Assembly: GCF_000158095.2 (NCBI RefSeq)
Contig: NZ_CM011002.1
Location: 1,503,228 to 1,567,227 of the forward strand
Origin: Roseibium alexandrii DFL-11
GTDB lineage: Bacteria > Pseudomonadota > Alphaproteobacteria > Rhizobiales > Stappiaceae
DNA: 64,000 nucleotides
Direction: 5' to 3'
Shown: positions 52,901-59,695 of the stretch, in pieces
How the letters are laid out: each line of letters opens with the position of its first letter
How positions within the stretch are numbered: position 1 is the stretch's first letter
The notes under the pieces: generated by a model
The model's database searches: none
What the model saw: the letters and a program-made list of their open reading frames with translations, nothing else
Told to the model about the DNA's origin: nothing
Program-made: the position numbers and the translations under genes

Positions 52901-55900
52901 GGCATCATTCAGCGTCAGGGTGAAGGTTTGCGCACCGGACCCGGCCGCAGCGCCCCAGGAGATGTTCTGAATCAGGGTCTCGAGGCGGGCATTCGTTGCG
53001 TTGGCGCCAAGATTGATCGTGAGATTGTTGCCGCCTTGACCATCATCGGTGATATCGACCGTTCCAATGGCGACGCCGCCGACCGCAATCGTTTCGCCGG
53101 CTGACACTGAGCCGTCGCCGCCTGATGTCACCGTGGTGCCATCGACAGAGAAGTTGCCATTCGCTGTGTTGTTCGACCCGTTGTCGGTGATCGTCAGGAA
53201 CCCGCCGTTGTAATCGGCCGAATCGATGTTCGCGACCGTCGCGTTCCCCCCATTGTCGATGTTGTCGGCCGCCCCCGGTTGAAGGGCGGTGTTGTCGCCG
53301 TCCAGATTGGCGATCACGGGCGGATCGTTGACGGGGGTAAGCGAAACGGTCGAGGTCAGGTTTGGTGTGGCGCTTTCAACACCGCCGCCCGCGGTTCCGC
53401 CGCTGTCGGTTATCCCGGTGATGGTCACCACCCGATTGCCTGCCGTCGTCGGGTTCTCGGATGTGTTGCGGTAGGTCAGGCCGTCCACCAGCGTCTGCAG
53501 TTGCGCGTTGGAAAGCGTTGCACCCGTAAAGGAGACCGTTGCCGTCGTGCCGGTCACAGCGACGTTGACAGCCAAACTGTTGGTGGCGGTGGTGACCGAG
53601 TTGCCGTTAGTCAGGGCGACATCCGAGCCGTCGAAAGACAGGATCTCCGATGCACCGTCAGACACATTGGTGACAGTCAGTGTCAGCGCGGCAAAGGTTT
53701 GCCCCGTCTCGACCGTGTCGGCGCTGACGGTGTTGTAGATATCCTGGGCCCCACCGCCCTCTGTAAAAGTCGGGTTGCCCCCCGTCGCAGCGAGGGTCGG
53801 GGCGTCGTTGACATCGGTGAGCGTGACCGTGACCGAGCCCGTACCGTTGGCTGCGCCGTCAGAAAACGTCCAATCGAGCTGCGGATTCCCGGTCAGATCG
53901 TTGCTGGTATTCTCGTAGGCGACCCGCTGGAGCACCTCATCGACCAGGGCTGATGTTGCCACTGTCCCGCTGGACGTGAAAGTGATGGTCAGCGTGCCGC
54001 CGGCATTCATGAAGGTCGCGAAGGTTTGTCCACCGCTTTGCAGATTTCCGCCGCTGACCGCGAAAGACGCGCCGCCGGTGTCGAAGCCGAAACTGTCCGA
54101 TCCATTGGCCCCGCCATTTCGGGCAATGGTCAGCGATGCGCCGGAATAGTTGCCATTCCCGCCATTCAGCGCGTCCAGTTCCGCGTCCCCAACCGTGACA
54201 TCGGCATCCAGAACAACAGACGAGCCGCCCTCGGTGAATGCTGGCGTGCCGTCGAGACCCGTGAAGACGGGCGCGTCATTGACCGCGTTGACCGTGATCG
54301 AAGCGGTATCCGAGGCGGTGGAAAAGGGCGTTGCGTTGCCGGTCGTGGATGCATCGGCGGTACTGCCCGCAACCCCGGAGGATTTGTCCCAGGCATGGAA
54401 CGTAATGGCGGCGGTGCCATTGTAACCGGCATCCGGAACGAACCGGACGAGTTGTGTGCTGGCCCCGCTCAAGCTGCCATCAAGCAGCCGCGCCGTCGAT
54501 GTGATGTCGACAGAGGCGCCGGTCGTCCCGGAAAAAGCATTCCAGGACGTGCCGTTGTCGGTCGAGTACTGCCAGACGCCATTGGTGTTGTCGACAGCGG
54601 TGACGGCAATGGCCTCCACTGCGCCGCCGTCCACATCCGTGATCGACCCATCGACGACCATAGAGGCAACCGTGGTGCCTCCGTTGTTGGCGTTGTTCGT
54701 GGCATCGTCATCGCCGTCTGCGCCCGACCCGTCATCATCGCCCGCATCCTCGTCAATTGCCGCCAGAACAGGCGATTGTGCGGCGTCCAGCACCGGCGCG
54801 TCGTTCACCGCCGAAATCGTGATATTGACCGTATCCGCCGTGCCGTTGACCGTGCCGTCATTGGGGGTGACCGTGAGCACAGCCGTCGTCGTATCGTTGG
54901 ATGCGGTTGTGTAGGTAATCTTGGACGTGTCGTTGAGATACGTGTTGAGATTGGCAGCCGTGCCCTGAAGGGTCATGGATCCGGTGCCTGAATTGGCAAC
55001 CGTGACGCTGGCTGTGGTCCCGTTGCCATCTGTCGAGGCAATCGAGCCCCGGTCAACCGCCAGCGTCAGCGTGATCGTATCGCCATCTGCATCGGACACA
55101 TTGTAAGCTGACAGATCAATCGCCGTGGCGACATCTTCCGTCGCCGTATCATCGGCTGGCGTGCCGCCGAGGAGAGGCGCAGCGTTGGCCACAGTGAAAT
55201 TGATGTTGTCAAATATAGATGTTGTTTGAAGGCTTGAGTCGCTGCGACTCACTGTGAAGCTCGTTATGCCGCTCCAGATGCCGCTCCAGTTCAACGTCGC
55301 GTCTGTTGTGTCGGTTGCAGATGTGACGGTATCATTCGCAACGTTGACAACCGAATTGGCCCCCCCGGTTGGCGTGAAGACCCAATTGAAGGACCCACCG
55401 GCATTCTGATCTCCGAACGCGAGCGTTGTGAGGTCAATTGCCTGCGAGAATGTAAAAGTAATTGCCCCTGCGCTGGCATTGCCACTTACAAATGTCTGAC
55501 CGCTCGCAGTTCCCCCAGGACCGCTCAACAATTGAACATCAGTAGTGTTCGCCGTCGAGACCGTTAGCTGAACGCCGCTCACCGTTTGCGTAACGTTGGT
55601 TCCGTTATCAGCTGCTCCGCTGCCCGTTTCGAAGTCAAAAGTGGCCAAGACCCCGGAAAATTGGGCACGGGCATGCGCGGTTATGCCAAGCTCGGTCGTG
55701 ACCGCGCCTATATGGACCTCGAGAAGCCAATCCCCGCCCAAGTGGTCCGCACCAGTCCGGGTTTGCGACGCTGCGACGCTTGCCCCTGTCAGTTCCGCAA
55801 AACGCCGGACAAATGCAGCGCCTTCGGCGCTTGCGGCCACTTCGCAGCCGTACAGCAAGATATCGGCGCCGGGCGCCAATGCATCCCGGATGGTGTCCAA

Positions 55901-56161
55901 GTCTGCCGCGTGCGTTTCAAGGTCTTGAAGCCGGACGGCGCACTGGCCGAGAAAAAGCGTGCCGGGCTCACCGTGAGAGAGGATATGGAGGGCCGGCACC
56001 TGAGCGCGGCCGTTCAAAAACGCGGCGACCTGCTGAAGTCCGGGCAAGCTTGAGTTGAGTATGAAAACGTCAGCGCCAGCCGGGGCTCCCCGAACCAGCT
56101 GGTCAAACTCGGCAATTCCGCCGTCAACAATAATGACCGGCTTATATTCCATTTGCGGCAT
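49967..56161 (-). CDS. Giant secreted protein: DUF4347, cadherin-like repeats, RTX, C-terminal quadruplicated repeat
   Basis: A protein of about 2,064 aa from the ATG at 56161 (MPQMEYKPVIIVDGG), with GAGG seven bases upstream. No Sec signal; a C-terminal type I secretion route is expected. Order: DUF4347 domain (about 5-170) with 'LHILSHGEPGTLFLG' (His63) and 'ILLYGCEVAA' (Cys106); about 1,350 residues of beta-sandwich repeats joined by 'VNDAPVF'-type linkers; a Gly/Thr-rich linker; RTX Ca-binding nonapeptides (about 1763-1825, 'GGAGDDTVG'); then four copies of a roughly 43-residue repeat (about 1889-2053, 'FDAQFYLADNPDVAAAV...HYQLHGYAENR'). It is likely an adhesin or surface-layer protein. 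No transporter genes lie nearby. Confidence 0.85.
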   Translation of the reverse strand: MPQMEYKPVIIVDGGIAEFDQLVRGAPAGADVFILNSSLPGLQQVAAFLNGRAQVPALHILSHGEPGTLFLGQCAVRLQDLETHAADLDTIRDALAPGADILLYGCEVAASAEGAAFVRRFAELTGASVAASQTRTGADHLGGDWLLEVHIGAVTTELGITAHARAQFSGVLATFDFETGSGAADNGTNVTQTVSGVQLTVSTANTTDVQLLSGPGGTASGQTFVSGNASAGAITFTFSQAIDLTTLAFGDQNAGGSFNWVFTPTGGANSVVNVANDTVTSATDTTDATLNWSGIWSGITSFTVSRSDSSLQTTSIFDNINFTVANAAPLLGGTPADDTATEDVATAIDLSAYNVSDADGDTITLTLAVDRGSIASTDGNGTTASVTVANSGTGSMTLQGTAANLNTYLNDTSKITYTTASNDTTTAVLTVTPNDGTVNGTADTVNITISAVNDAPVLDAAQSPVLAAIDEDAGDDDGSGADGDDDATNNANNGGTTVASMVVDGSITDVDGGAVEAIAVTAVDNTNGVWQYSTDNGTSWNAFSGTTGASVDITSTARLLDGSLSGASTQLVRFVPDAGYNGTAAITFHAWDKSSGVAGSTADASTTGNATPFSTASDTASITVNAVNDAPVFTGLDGTPAFTEGGSSVVLDADVTVGDAELDALNGGNGNYSGASLTIARNGGANGSDSFGFDTGGASFAVSGGNLQSGGQTFATFMNAGGTLTITFTSSGTVATSALVDEVLQRVAYENTSNDLTGNPQLDWTFSDGAANGTGSVTVTLTDVNDAPTLAATGGNPTFTEGGGAQDIYNTVSADTVETGQTFAALTLTVTNVSDGASEILSFDGSDVALTNGNSVTTATNSLAVNVAVTGTTATVSFTGATLSNAQLQTLVDGLTYRNTSENPTTAGNRVVTITGITDSGGTAGGGVESATPNLTSTVSLTPVNDPPVIANLDGDNTALQPGAADNIDNGGNATVANIDSADYNGGFLTITDNGSNNTANGNFSVDGTTVTSGGDGSVSAGETIAVGGVAIGTVDITDDGQGGNNLTINLGANATNARLETLIQNISWGAAAGSGAQTFTLTLNDADGTANGGDADTTANFTMTLGNAPTLDLDGDDSAGTGSGGFAAAFTESTPVAIGDSDVAVSDADGGATIAAITISLTNDQDGAAEGLTVSAAAQNALTGITGATDITRQDTVTITGATASLAEVQTFLQNVFYDNTSDAPDLTDRIITVTLTDNDGLTSSSVTSTVSVANVNDAPAFAGVDNAAAFTEDGAAVVLDGNATVADAELDALNSGNGNYNGATLTLARNGGANAEDTFANNGLLGALTEGGNLTYNGTTVGTVTTNSSGTLVLTFNASATSALVDSVLQNITYSNSNDTPPANVQINYAFNDANGGTQGSGGAGSDTDDSITVTITAANDAPVFGNLDGDAPSGAPNAVFAFDVGGNATVTDPDSTDLDGGTLTITRTGALEGNFALNDAQATSDGDGTIAAGQTIAVGATNIGSVTTDGQGANNLVLTLNANATPTNVQALVQALNYSSVETGSHGFTVTLSDGDGGTSSAATVTVSVATPSTGGGGGGSTGTVTVVTEDNDDGSGLPTTTTTMTTGSEGSGSAAILENTNNNGNVVTATLPANTSISSTGPKTAQTPTQAVNTLVAAIDARNASSEAELIGGAQAYLNTLAETTTLDVRTIVPTTTQSGLSEPIVITGTSPEDGSTQSEAFVIDVRSLPSGTVIQLENIEFATIIGEATINGGSGQNYVMGDDSAQIIVLGEGDDQLFGGAGDDTVGSTTGNDQIFGEAGDDLLFGGAGNDLLNGGANRDAALYGVTSDGVTLSGTRGTVTAVDAGGTDTLTGVELVVFTGENTTGKDRVTVLLQDNAPVAGQYGFNEAAYLGAHQDVAAAVAAGIFASGAEHYALFGQGEGRVVDLLFDAQFYLADNPDVAAAVTEGIFASASEHYQLHGYAENRSLNPLFDGEYYLTQNEDVANAVGSGGLDSAYHHFVLYGDQEGRAASRFFDTAAYREEQGLGSDESALEHFLLVGLPQGVSAPTTADFTSEGLA

Positions 56162-56392
56162 CACAGACCTCTGTCTTGGACCAGTCGTCCAGTCTCCGGT
56201 TTGCCCCCCAGGCGGCCGTCGCGGATGCTCGCAATCACCGCGGCCGGTCCCGGCCCAGTTTGATCTGCCGGGACACCGGCATAACGCCTGAACCCGGTCT
56301 GCGGCAACCCCGTCTCCGGCATCGGCTTGGATGCAGGTCAAACCGGTCGTCTTCGCACTAGCGTGAAGGTGTCCCATTCGTGCTTTGTGTAA
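56162..56392. other. Leader between the giant gene and the AT-rich promoter
   Basis: About 230 bp of ordinary GC content. The giant gene's frame stays open upstream to 56377 but without a ribosome-binding site, so I treat it as untranslated leader. Confidence 0.5.
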
Positions 56393-56447
56393 GTGTATTT
56401 ATACACATAAATCACTTTTACAATTCACAATTGTATTTTTCTATTAT
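56393..56447. promoter_or_regulatory. AT-rich divergent promoter with inverted repeats
   Basis: This sits between the divergent giant gene and the collar gene pair. It contains GTGTA-TTTA-TACAC (56393-56406) and CAATT-CAC-AATTG (56421-56433). A plus-strand -35 TTACAA (56418) and -10 TATTAT (56442) are 18 bp apart. The dyads could bind a regulator of both transcripts. Inferred. Confidence 0.5.
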
Positions 56448-56490
56448 AGGAATAAACCGCACTTGCAACTAAATCATTAGGAGCATCGAT

Positions 56491-56856
56491 ATGACGGGTT
56501 CAGACACCGGTCCCTCGGGTCAGGCGCAGGAGGGTCTTGATCTCGGAGCTGTTTCTGCCGCCGATTTTCAAGATCATATTACCACGGAGTTTCAGATAGT
56601 TTCGCAGCACACGACTCATCCGATCGAGCTTGTGAGCGCTGAGGAAAAACCCGAGTATCATGCGGGGCTGGGTATCAAACGCACACCGTTCGTATTGCTC
56701 TTCAAGGTGTCCGGGGACTTTAGAGAGATCGCCGGAGATGGGTCCGAGGCGATCCACAAAGAGGGCTTCGGGCGCCTTAACCGGCTGCACGTAACACGGG
56801 TCGTGCCACCCACTCCGGCATCCGAAGGCGTGTTTCTAGAGGTTTGTTTCACATAG
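56491..56856 (+). CDS. DUF6916-like protein
   Basis: A 121-aa protein with TAGGAG eight bases before its ATG. It resembles DUF6916, a family of small beta-rich proteins often encoded beside phage-collar/tail-fibre genes: 'DLGAVSAADFQDHITTEFQIVSQHTTHPIELVSAEE' and later 'RTPFVLLFKVSGDF'. The name is by recognition only. It is followed by the collar protein gene and probably co-transcribed with it. Function unknown. Confidence 0.7.
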   Translation: MTGSDTGPSGQAQEGLDLGAVSAADFQDHITTEFQIVSQHTTHPIELVSAEEKPEYHAGLGIKRTPFVLLFKVSGDFREIAGDGSEAIHKEGFGRLNRLHVTRVVPPTPASEGVFLEVCFT

Positions 56857-56954
56857 GACCCTGCGCGCCGGGCCCATCGATGGCGGCTTGCCAAAGTGCC
56901 CAGCGTAAACCCAACACCCAACACGCTTCACCAGAGTCATCCGGGAGATTTCGA

Positions 56955-57572
56955 ATGGAAGATCAATATATCGGAATGCTGGCCTGTTTGGGCTTCACGT
57001 TCGCACCGCGCAATTTCGGCTTTTGCGCCGGCGGGCTTGTTGCAATCTCACAGAACAATGCCCTGTTTTCGCTCATCGGAACGATTTACGGCGGTGACGG
57101 GCGGACCACATTCGGCTTGCCGGATCTGCGCGGTCGCGCCGCGATCAGCCAAGGGCGCTTTCCCGGCTCGCAGTTCAATTGGATCGCCGGGCAAAAAATC
57201 AGCCAGGAAACCCATACGCTCAGCATTCTTGAGATGCCCTCGCACGATCACGCCGCGTCATTGGCTGGCACGAGCGTTGCCAGTTCAACTGATGTCGAAG
57301 TATCGACCACCCAGGGAACACTTTCTGTCCCGTCCAGCGGTGACTATATCGGCGCCGGCCCTCCATTCGGCGCGGCGCAGCCGGCTTATGTTCCGAGCGG
57401 CTCCGAGGGGACGACCGTTCCGCTTGGGGGCGTGAGCACCAACTCGGCCCTCGTTGGCGGAAGCGTCACGATTGGCCGGACCGGCGGCAGCCAGAGCTTT
57501 TCCATCATGCAGCCCGTTCAGGCGCTGAATTGGTGCATTTGTCTTTTCGGCCTGTACCCATCCCGCTCCTGA
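56955..57572 (+). CDS. Phage tail collar-domain protein (microcystin-dependent protein-like)
   Basis: A 205-aa protein from the ATG at 56955 (MEDQYIGMLACLGFTFAPRNFGFCAGGLV), with GGGAG upstream. The N-terminal collar domain (about 5-60) has 'IGMLACLGFTFAPRNFGFCAGGLVAISQNNALFSLIGTIYGGDGRTTFGLPDLRGR', as in MdpB and short phage tail fibres. A Ser/Thr/Gly-rich region follows, ending with 'QSFSIMQPVQALNWCICLFGLYPSR'. These proteins occur in cellular genomes outside prophages, often with DUF6916 and GNAT genes. Function is unknown. Confidence 0.85.
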   Translation: MEDQYIGMLACLGFTFAPRNFGFCAGGLVAISQNNALFSLIGTIYGGDGRTTFGLPDLRGRAAISQGRFPGSQFNWIAGQKISQETHTLSILEMPSHDHAASLAGTSVASSTDVEVSTTQGTLSVPSSGDYIGAGPPFGAAQPAYVPSGSEGTTVPLGGVSTNSALVGGSVTIGRTGGSQSFSIMQPVQALNWCICLFGLYPSRS

Positions 57573-57650
57573 CCGGATGAGCGGGTAAGCATGCGAGTTC
57601 GGGGCAGGCAAACACTCACCGGCCCCTTTTGTCCTGGTGTAAACCAGGAC

Positions 57651-58184
57651 TCAAGACAGCGGTGCGGCGTCCGTTTGCGGCGCTGCGGGAAGCCACCGCA
57701 TCAGAACCTGAACGGCATCGGGCTCTGCCTGCTCGGGTATAAACCCGGTCGTCAGCAAATAGTTCAACAACCCAATGTTCTGGGTCCAGCATGTGACGGT
57801 GAGCGGGCAGCTGGATTGAATACACGCTTGCTGAAGCGCGTGGATAATAACCTGTCCATATCCTTTTCCCTGGGCTTTTTTAATGAAAGCGAGGGAGACC
57901 ACATGGGCGCTCCCACCTTCCCAGTCGAGTGTCAGACTGCCGATCCGCTGACCGTTCTTTTCAATCACCAGATAGACGGCGTTCGGATACGCCGCGCCAT
58001 ACCCGGTACTTTGCGCGATCACCTGCATTTCCATCAGGTTTTCGTATTGATCACGCGACACGTTTGGATGGCTCTTCAGATCAGTGTAGCGGTCGTCGAC
58101 AAGCTTTCGGACAAAAGCAGCATCAGAAGTTCGCGCAGGCCGCAGAGACAGCCCCTTCGGCAGTGTTCTCAATCCTTGTAGCAC
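57651..58184 (-). CDS. GNAT-family N-acetyltransferase
   Basis: A 177-aa protein with the GNAT fold. 'LRPARTSDAAFVRKLVDDRY' is the N-terminal strand/helix; the acetyl-CoA loop is in 'VVSLAFIKKAQGKGYGQVIIHALQQAC', where a Q/R-x-x-G-x-G/A type motif is expected ('QGKGYG'). 'NIGLLNYLLTTGFIP' is motif B. It is convergent with the collar gene, which resembles clusters elsewhere where a GNAT enzyme sits beside collar proteins and may modify them. Substrate unknown. Confidence 0.85.
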   Translation of the reverse strand: MLQGLRTLPKGLSLRPARTSDAAFVRKLVDDRYTDLKSHPNVSRDQYENLMEMQVIAQSTGYGAAYPNAVYLVIEKNGQRIGSLTLDWEGGSAHVVSLAFIKKAQGKGYGQVIIHALQQACIQSSCPLTVTCWTQNIGLLNYLLTTGFIPEQAEPDAVQVLMRWLPAAPQTDAAPLS

Positions 58185-58389
58185 TAAGCCTCCTCTCGGA
58201 ACCCTTGAAACGACTATGGCTGTTAAACTTATAGTTGATAATCACGCGCATCAAAACCGTTTTCATCACTTTTGCAGGATAGCACGAAATTTTTGCGCTG
58301 GCTGTTCCTCAGCGATGCATCCCATAACTGAAATTTGCGCTCGGTTCATATATACGCTTTTTGCCAGCCCCCCCGATGACTGGAGGACA

Positions 58390-58431
58390 ATGCAATGCTG
58401 TAGACCGTTCTCACACTGGTGCGTTTGCTGA
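58390..58431 (+). other. Possible 13-codon Cys-rich leader ORF before the channel gene
   Basis: An ATG with GGAGGA four bases upstream opens a 13-codon frame (MQCCRPFSHWCVC) that overlaps the first codons of the channel gene. The channel's own GTG start has no ribosome-binding site. Translation coupling or attenuation is therefore possible. Confidence 0.35.
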
Positions 58432-58769
58432 AAGCCATTTTGCGATCGTGGAACCGGCCGCATTTCCGCTCCGGGTTTCTCCTCGCCGGGCTGATCCTGT
58501 TCTCCGGCACAGTTTTTTACAGGACAGTCGAAGGCTGGAGCTGGGTGGATGCGCTCTACTTCAGCGCCATGACGCTGGCGACTGTCGGTGTCAGCGACCT
58601 TGCACCGCAGAGCGTTGCCGGCAGGCTGTTCACGGTGCTCTACCTGTTTGTTGGTGTCGGAGTTTTTGTGGCGTTGTTTGCGCAATTCGCCCGCGCGCTT
58701 TTGCAGATCGAACAGGAAGTCGACTTGGCTGGAGATCCGAAGACCGATGGCAACGCGGATAAGGCCTGA
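58419..58769 (+). CDS. Small two-TM ion channel (potassium channel family)
   Basis: A 116-aa protein with the layout TM1 (about 17-36, 'FRSGFLLAGLILFSGTVFYR'), pore helix and filter (about 43-62, 'VDALYFSAMTLATVGVSDLAP') and TM2 (about 65-90). It matches the ion-channel-2 family. The filter reads TVGVSD where TVGYGD is usual, so ion selectivity is uncertain. The start is a GTG at 58419, because an in-frame stop at 58401 excludes earlier starts and no better codon exists. A short overlapping leader frame lies just upstream. Confidence 0.75.
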   Translation: MRLLKAILRSWNRPHFRSGFLLAGLILFSGTVFYRTVEGWSWVDALYFSAMTLATVGVSDLAPQSVAGRLFTVLYLFVGVGVFVALFAQFARALLQIEQEVDLAGDPKTDGNADKA

Positions 58770-58898
58770 TTGCGGTGTCGCTACCGAGAACGCGGAGAAG
58801 CCTCACAGGCCATCACAGCGCGTTATAACGGCGGCTATTTCTCGTTCGGGACATCGTGTGATGCCTGTTTGAACTTTGCCGGGATATAGAAGGGGGAA

Positions 58899-58974
<76 letters not shown>

Positions 58975-59163
58975 TCAACGAGGTGAAATGCCTTTTATGG
59001 GCTCCCTCTCTCCTTGGCAAGACCTATTTTCCAAAAAAATGGCATCGGCCTATCTGCCTGTGGATGACCAATTTACGGCACTCCCATTATCTTACCTTTT
59101 GCGGCTGAAATCAGGCGGCATAAGCGCCCTAGCCTGCTCTATGGCCGCTCTAAGTGCGCACAC

Positions 59164-59203
59164 AAAAAACCCCGTCCTCGACAACTCGAGAACGGGGCCT
59201 TTT
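59164..59203 (-). terminator. Terminator downstream of the HU gene
   Basis: A 12-bp stem (CCCCGTTCTCGA with TCGAGGACGGGG, one G:U pair) followed on the minus strand by TTTTTT. It ends the HU transcript. Confidence 0.88.
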
Positions 59204-59232
59204 CAGTCCATGGACCGATGTAAACTCGCAAT

Positions 59233-59508
59233 TTAAGAGTTCACAGCGTCCTTCAGGCCTTTACCAGCCTTGAATTTCGGCGTCTTAGAAGCCGGGATCT
59301 GGATCGTTTCGCCAGTCCGCGGGTTCCGGCCTTCGGTCGCTGCCCGTTCGGAAACGGTGAAGTTACCAAAACCGATGATACGGACTTCGCCGCCGCCTTT
59401 CAGCGTCTCAGTGACAGCTTCAAAGCTTGCGTCAACTGCTTCGCCTGCCTGTGCCTTTGTCAGGCCGGTCTTTTCTGCGACAGCTGCGATCAGATCGTTC
59501 TTATTCAT
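59233..59508 (-). CDS. hupB: DNA-binding protein HU
   Basis: A 91-aa HU protein from the ATG at 59508 ([20 protein letters not shown]), with AAGG upstream. The DNA-wrapping arm is in '[44 protein letters not shown]', with the invariant Pro. It lies downstream of lon, the usual neighbourhood, but has its own terminator and a separate promoter is likely, as a lon terminator lies between. Confidence 0.97.
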   Translation of the reverse strand: MNKNDLIAAVAEKTGLTKAQAGEAVDASFEAVTETLKGGGEVRIIGFGNFTVSERAATEGRNPRTGETIQIPASKTPKFKAGKGLKDAVNS

Positions 59509-59640
59509 AGCAGATACCTTTCTAAGAAACGGACGTATGCCGACGATTCCTGTCAGCGCCGTTGCGCGAAACTCGCGAGATTTGAGCCGAAACGCAAGTG
59601 GTTTTTTCGCAGAAAACAGCCGTTTTGACCAATTATTCAA

Positions 59641-59668
59641 AAGAAAAGCCCCGGTTTTGCCGGGGCTT
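59641..59668 (-). terminator. Terminator downstream of lon
   Basis: A 9-bp stem (AAGCCCCGG / CCGGGGCTT), 5-nt loop and TTTTCTT after it on the minus strand, directly past the lon stop. Confidence 0.85.
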
Positions 59669-59695
59669 GACTGTTTCGCAAATGTCAAGGGCGGA

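Noticed and set aside
52000..54300. Tandem DNA repeats or a CRISPR-like array in the giant gene
   Set aside because: The repeats are protein-level cadherin-like domains with diverged DNA and long units; there are no short identical repeats with spacers.
56162..56377. Longer N-terminus for the giant protein
   Set aside because: The frame is open to 56377 but the added 72 residues are Arg/Gly/Cys-rich, lack a ribosome site and are not part of DUF4347; the ATG at 56161 has GAGG upstream.
56491..57572. Prophage remnant
   Set aside because: The collar protein is of phage-tail type but no capsid, portal, terminase, lysis or integrase gene is present. The gene set fits the freestanding collar/DUF6916 arrangement better.
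49514..58898. Integrative element bounded by tRNA attachment sites
   Set aside because: I found no integrase, no relaxase and no repeat of the tRNA-Val or tRNA-Asp 3' end at the other border, so an integrated mobile element cannot be supported.
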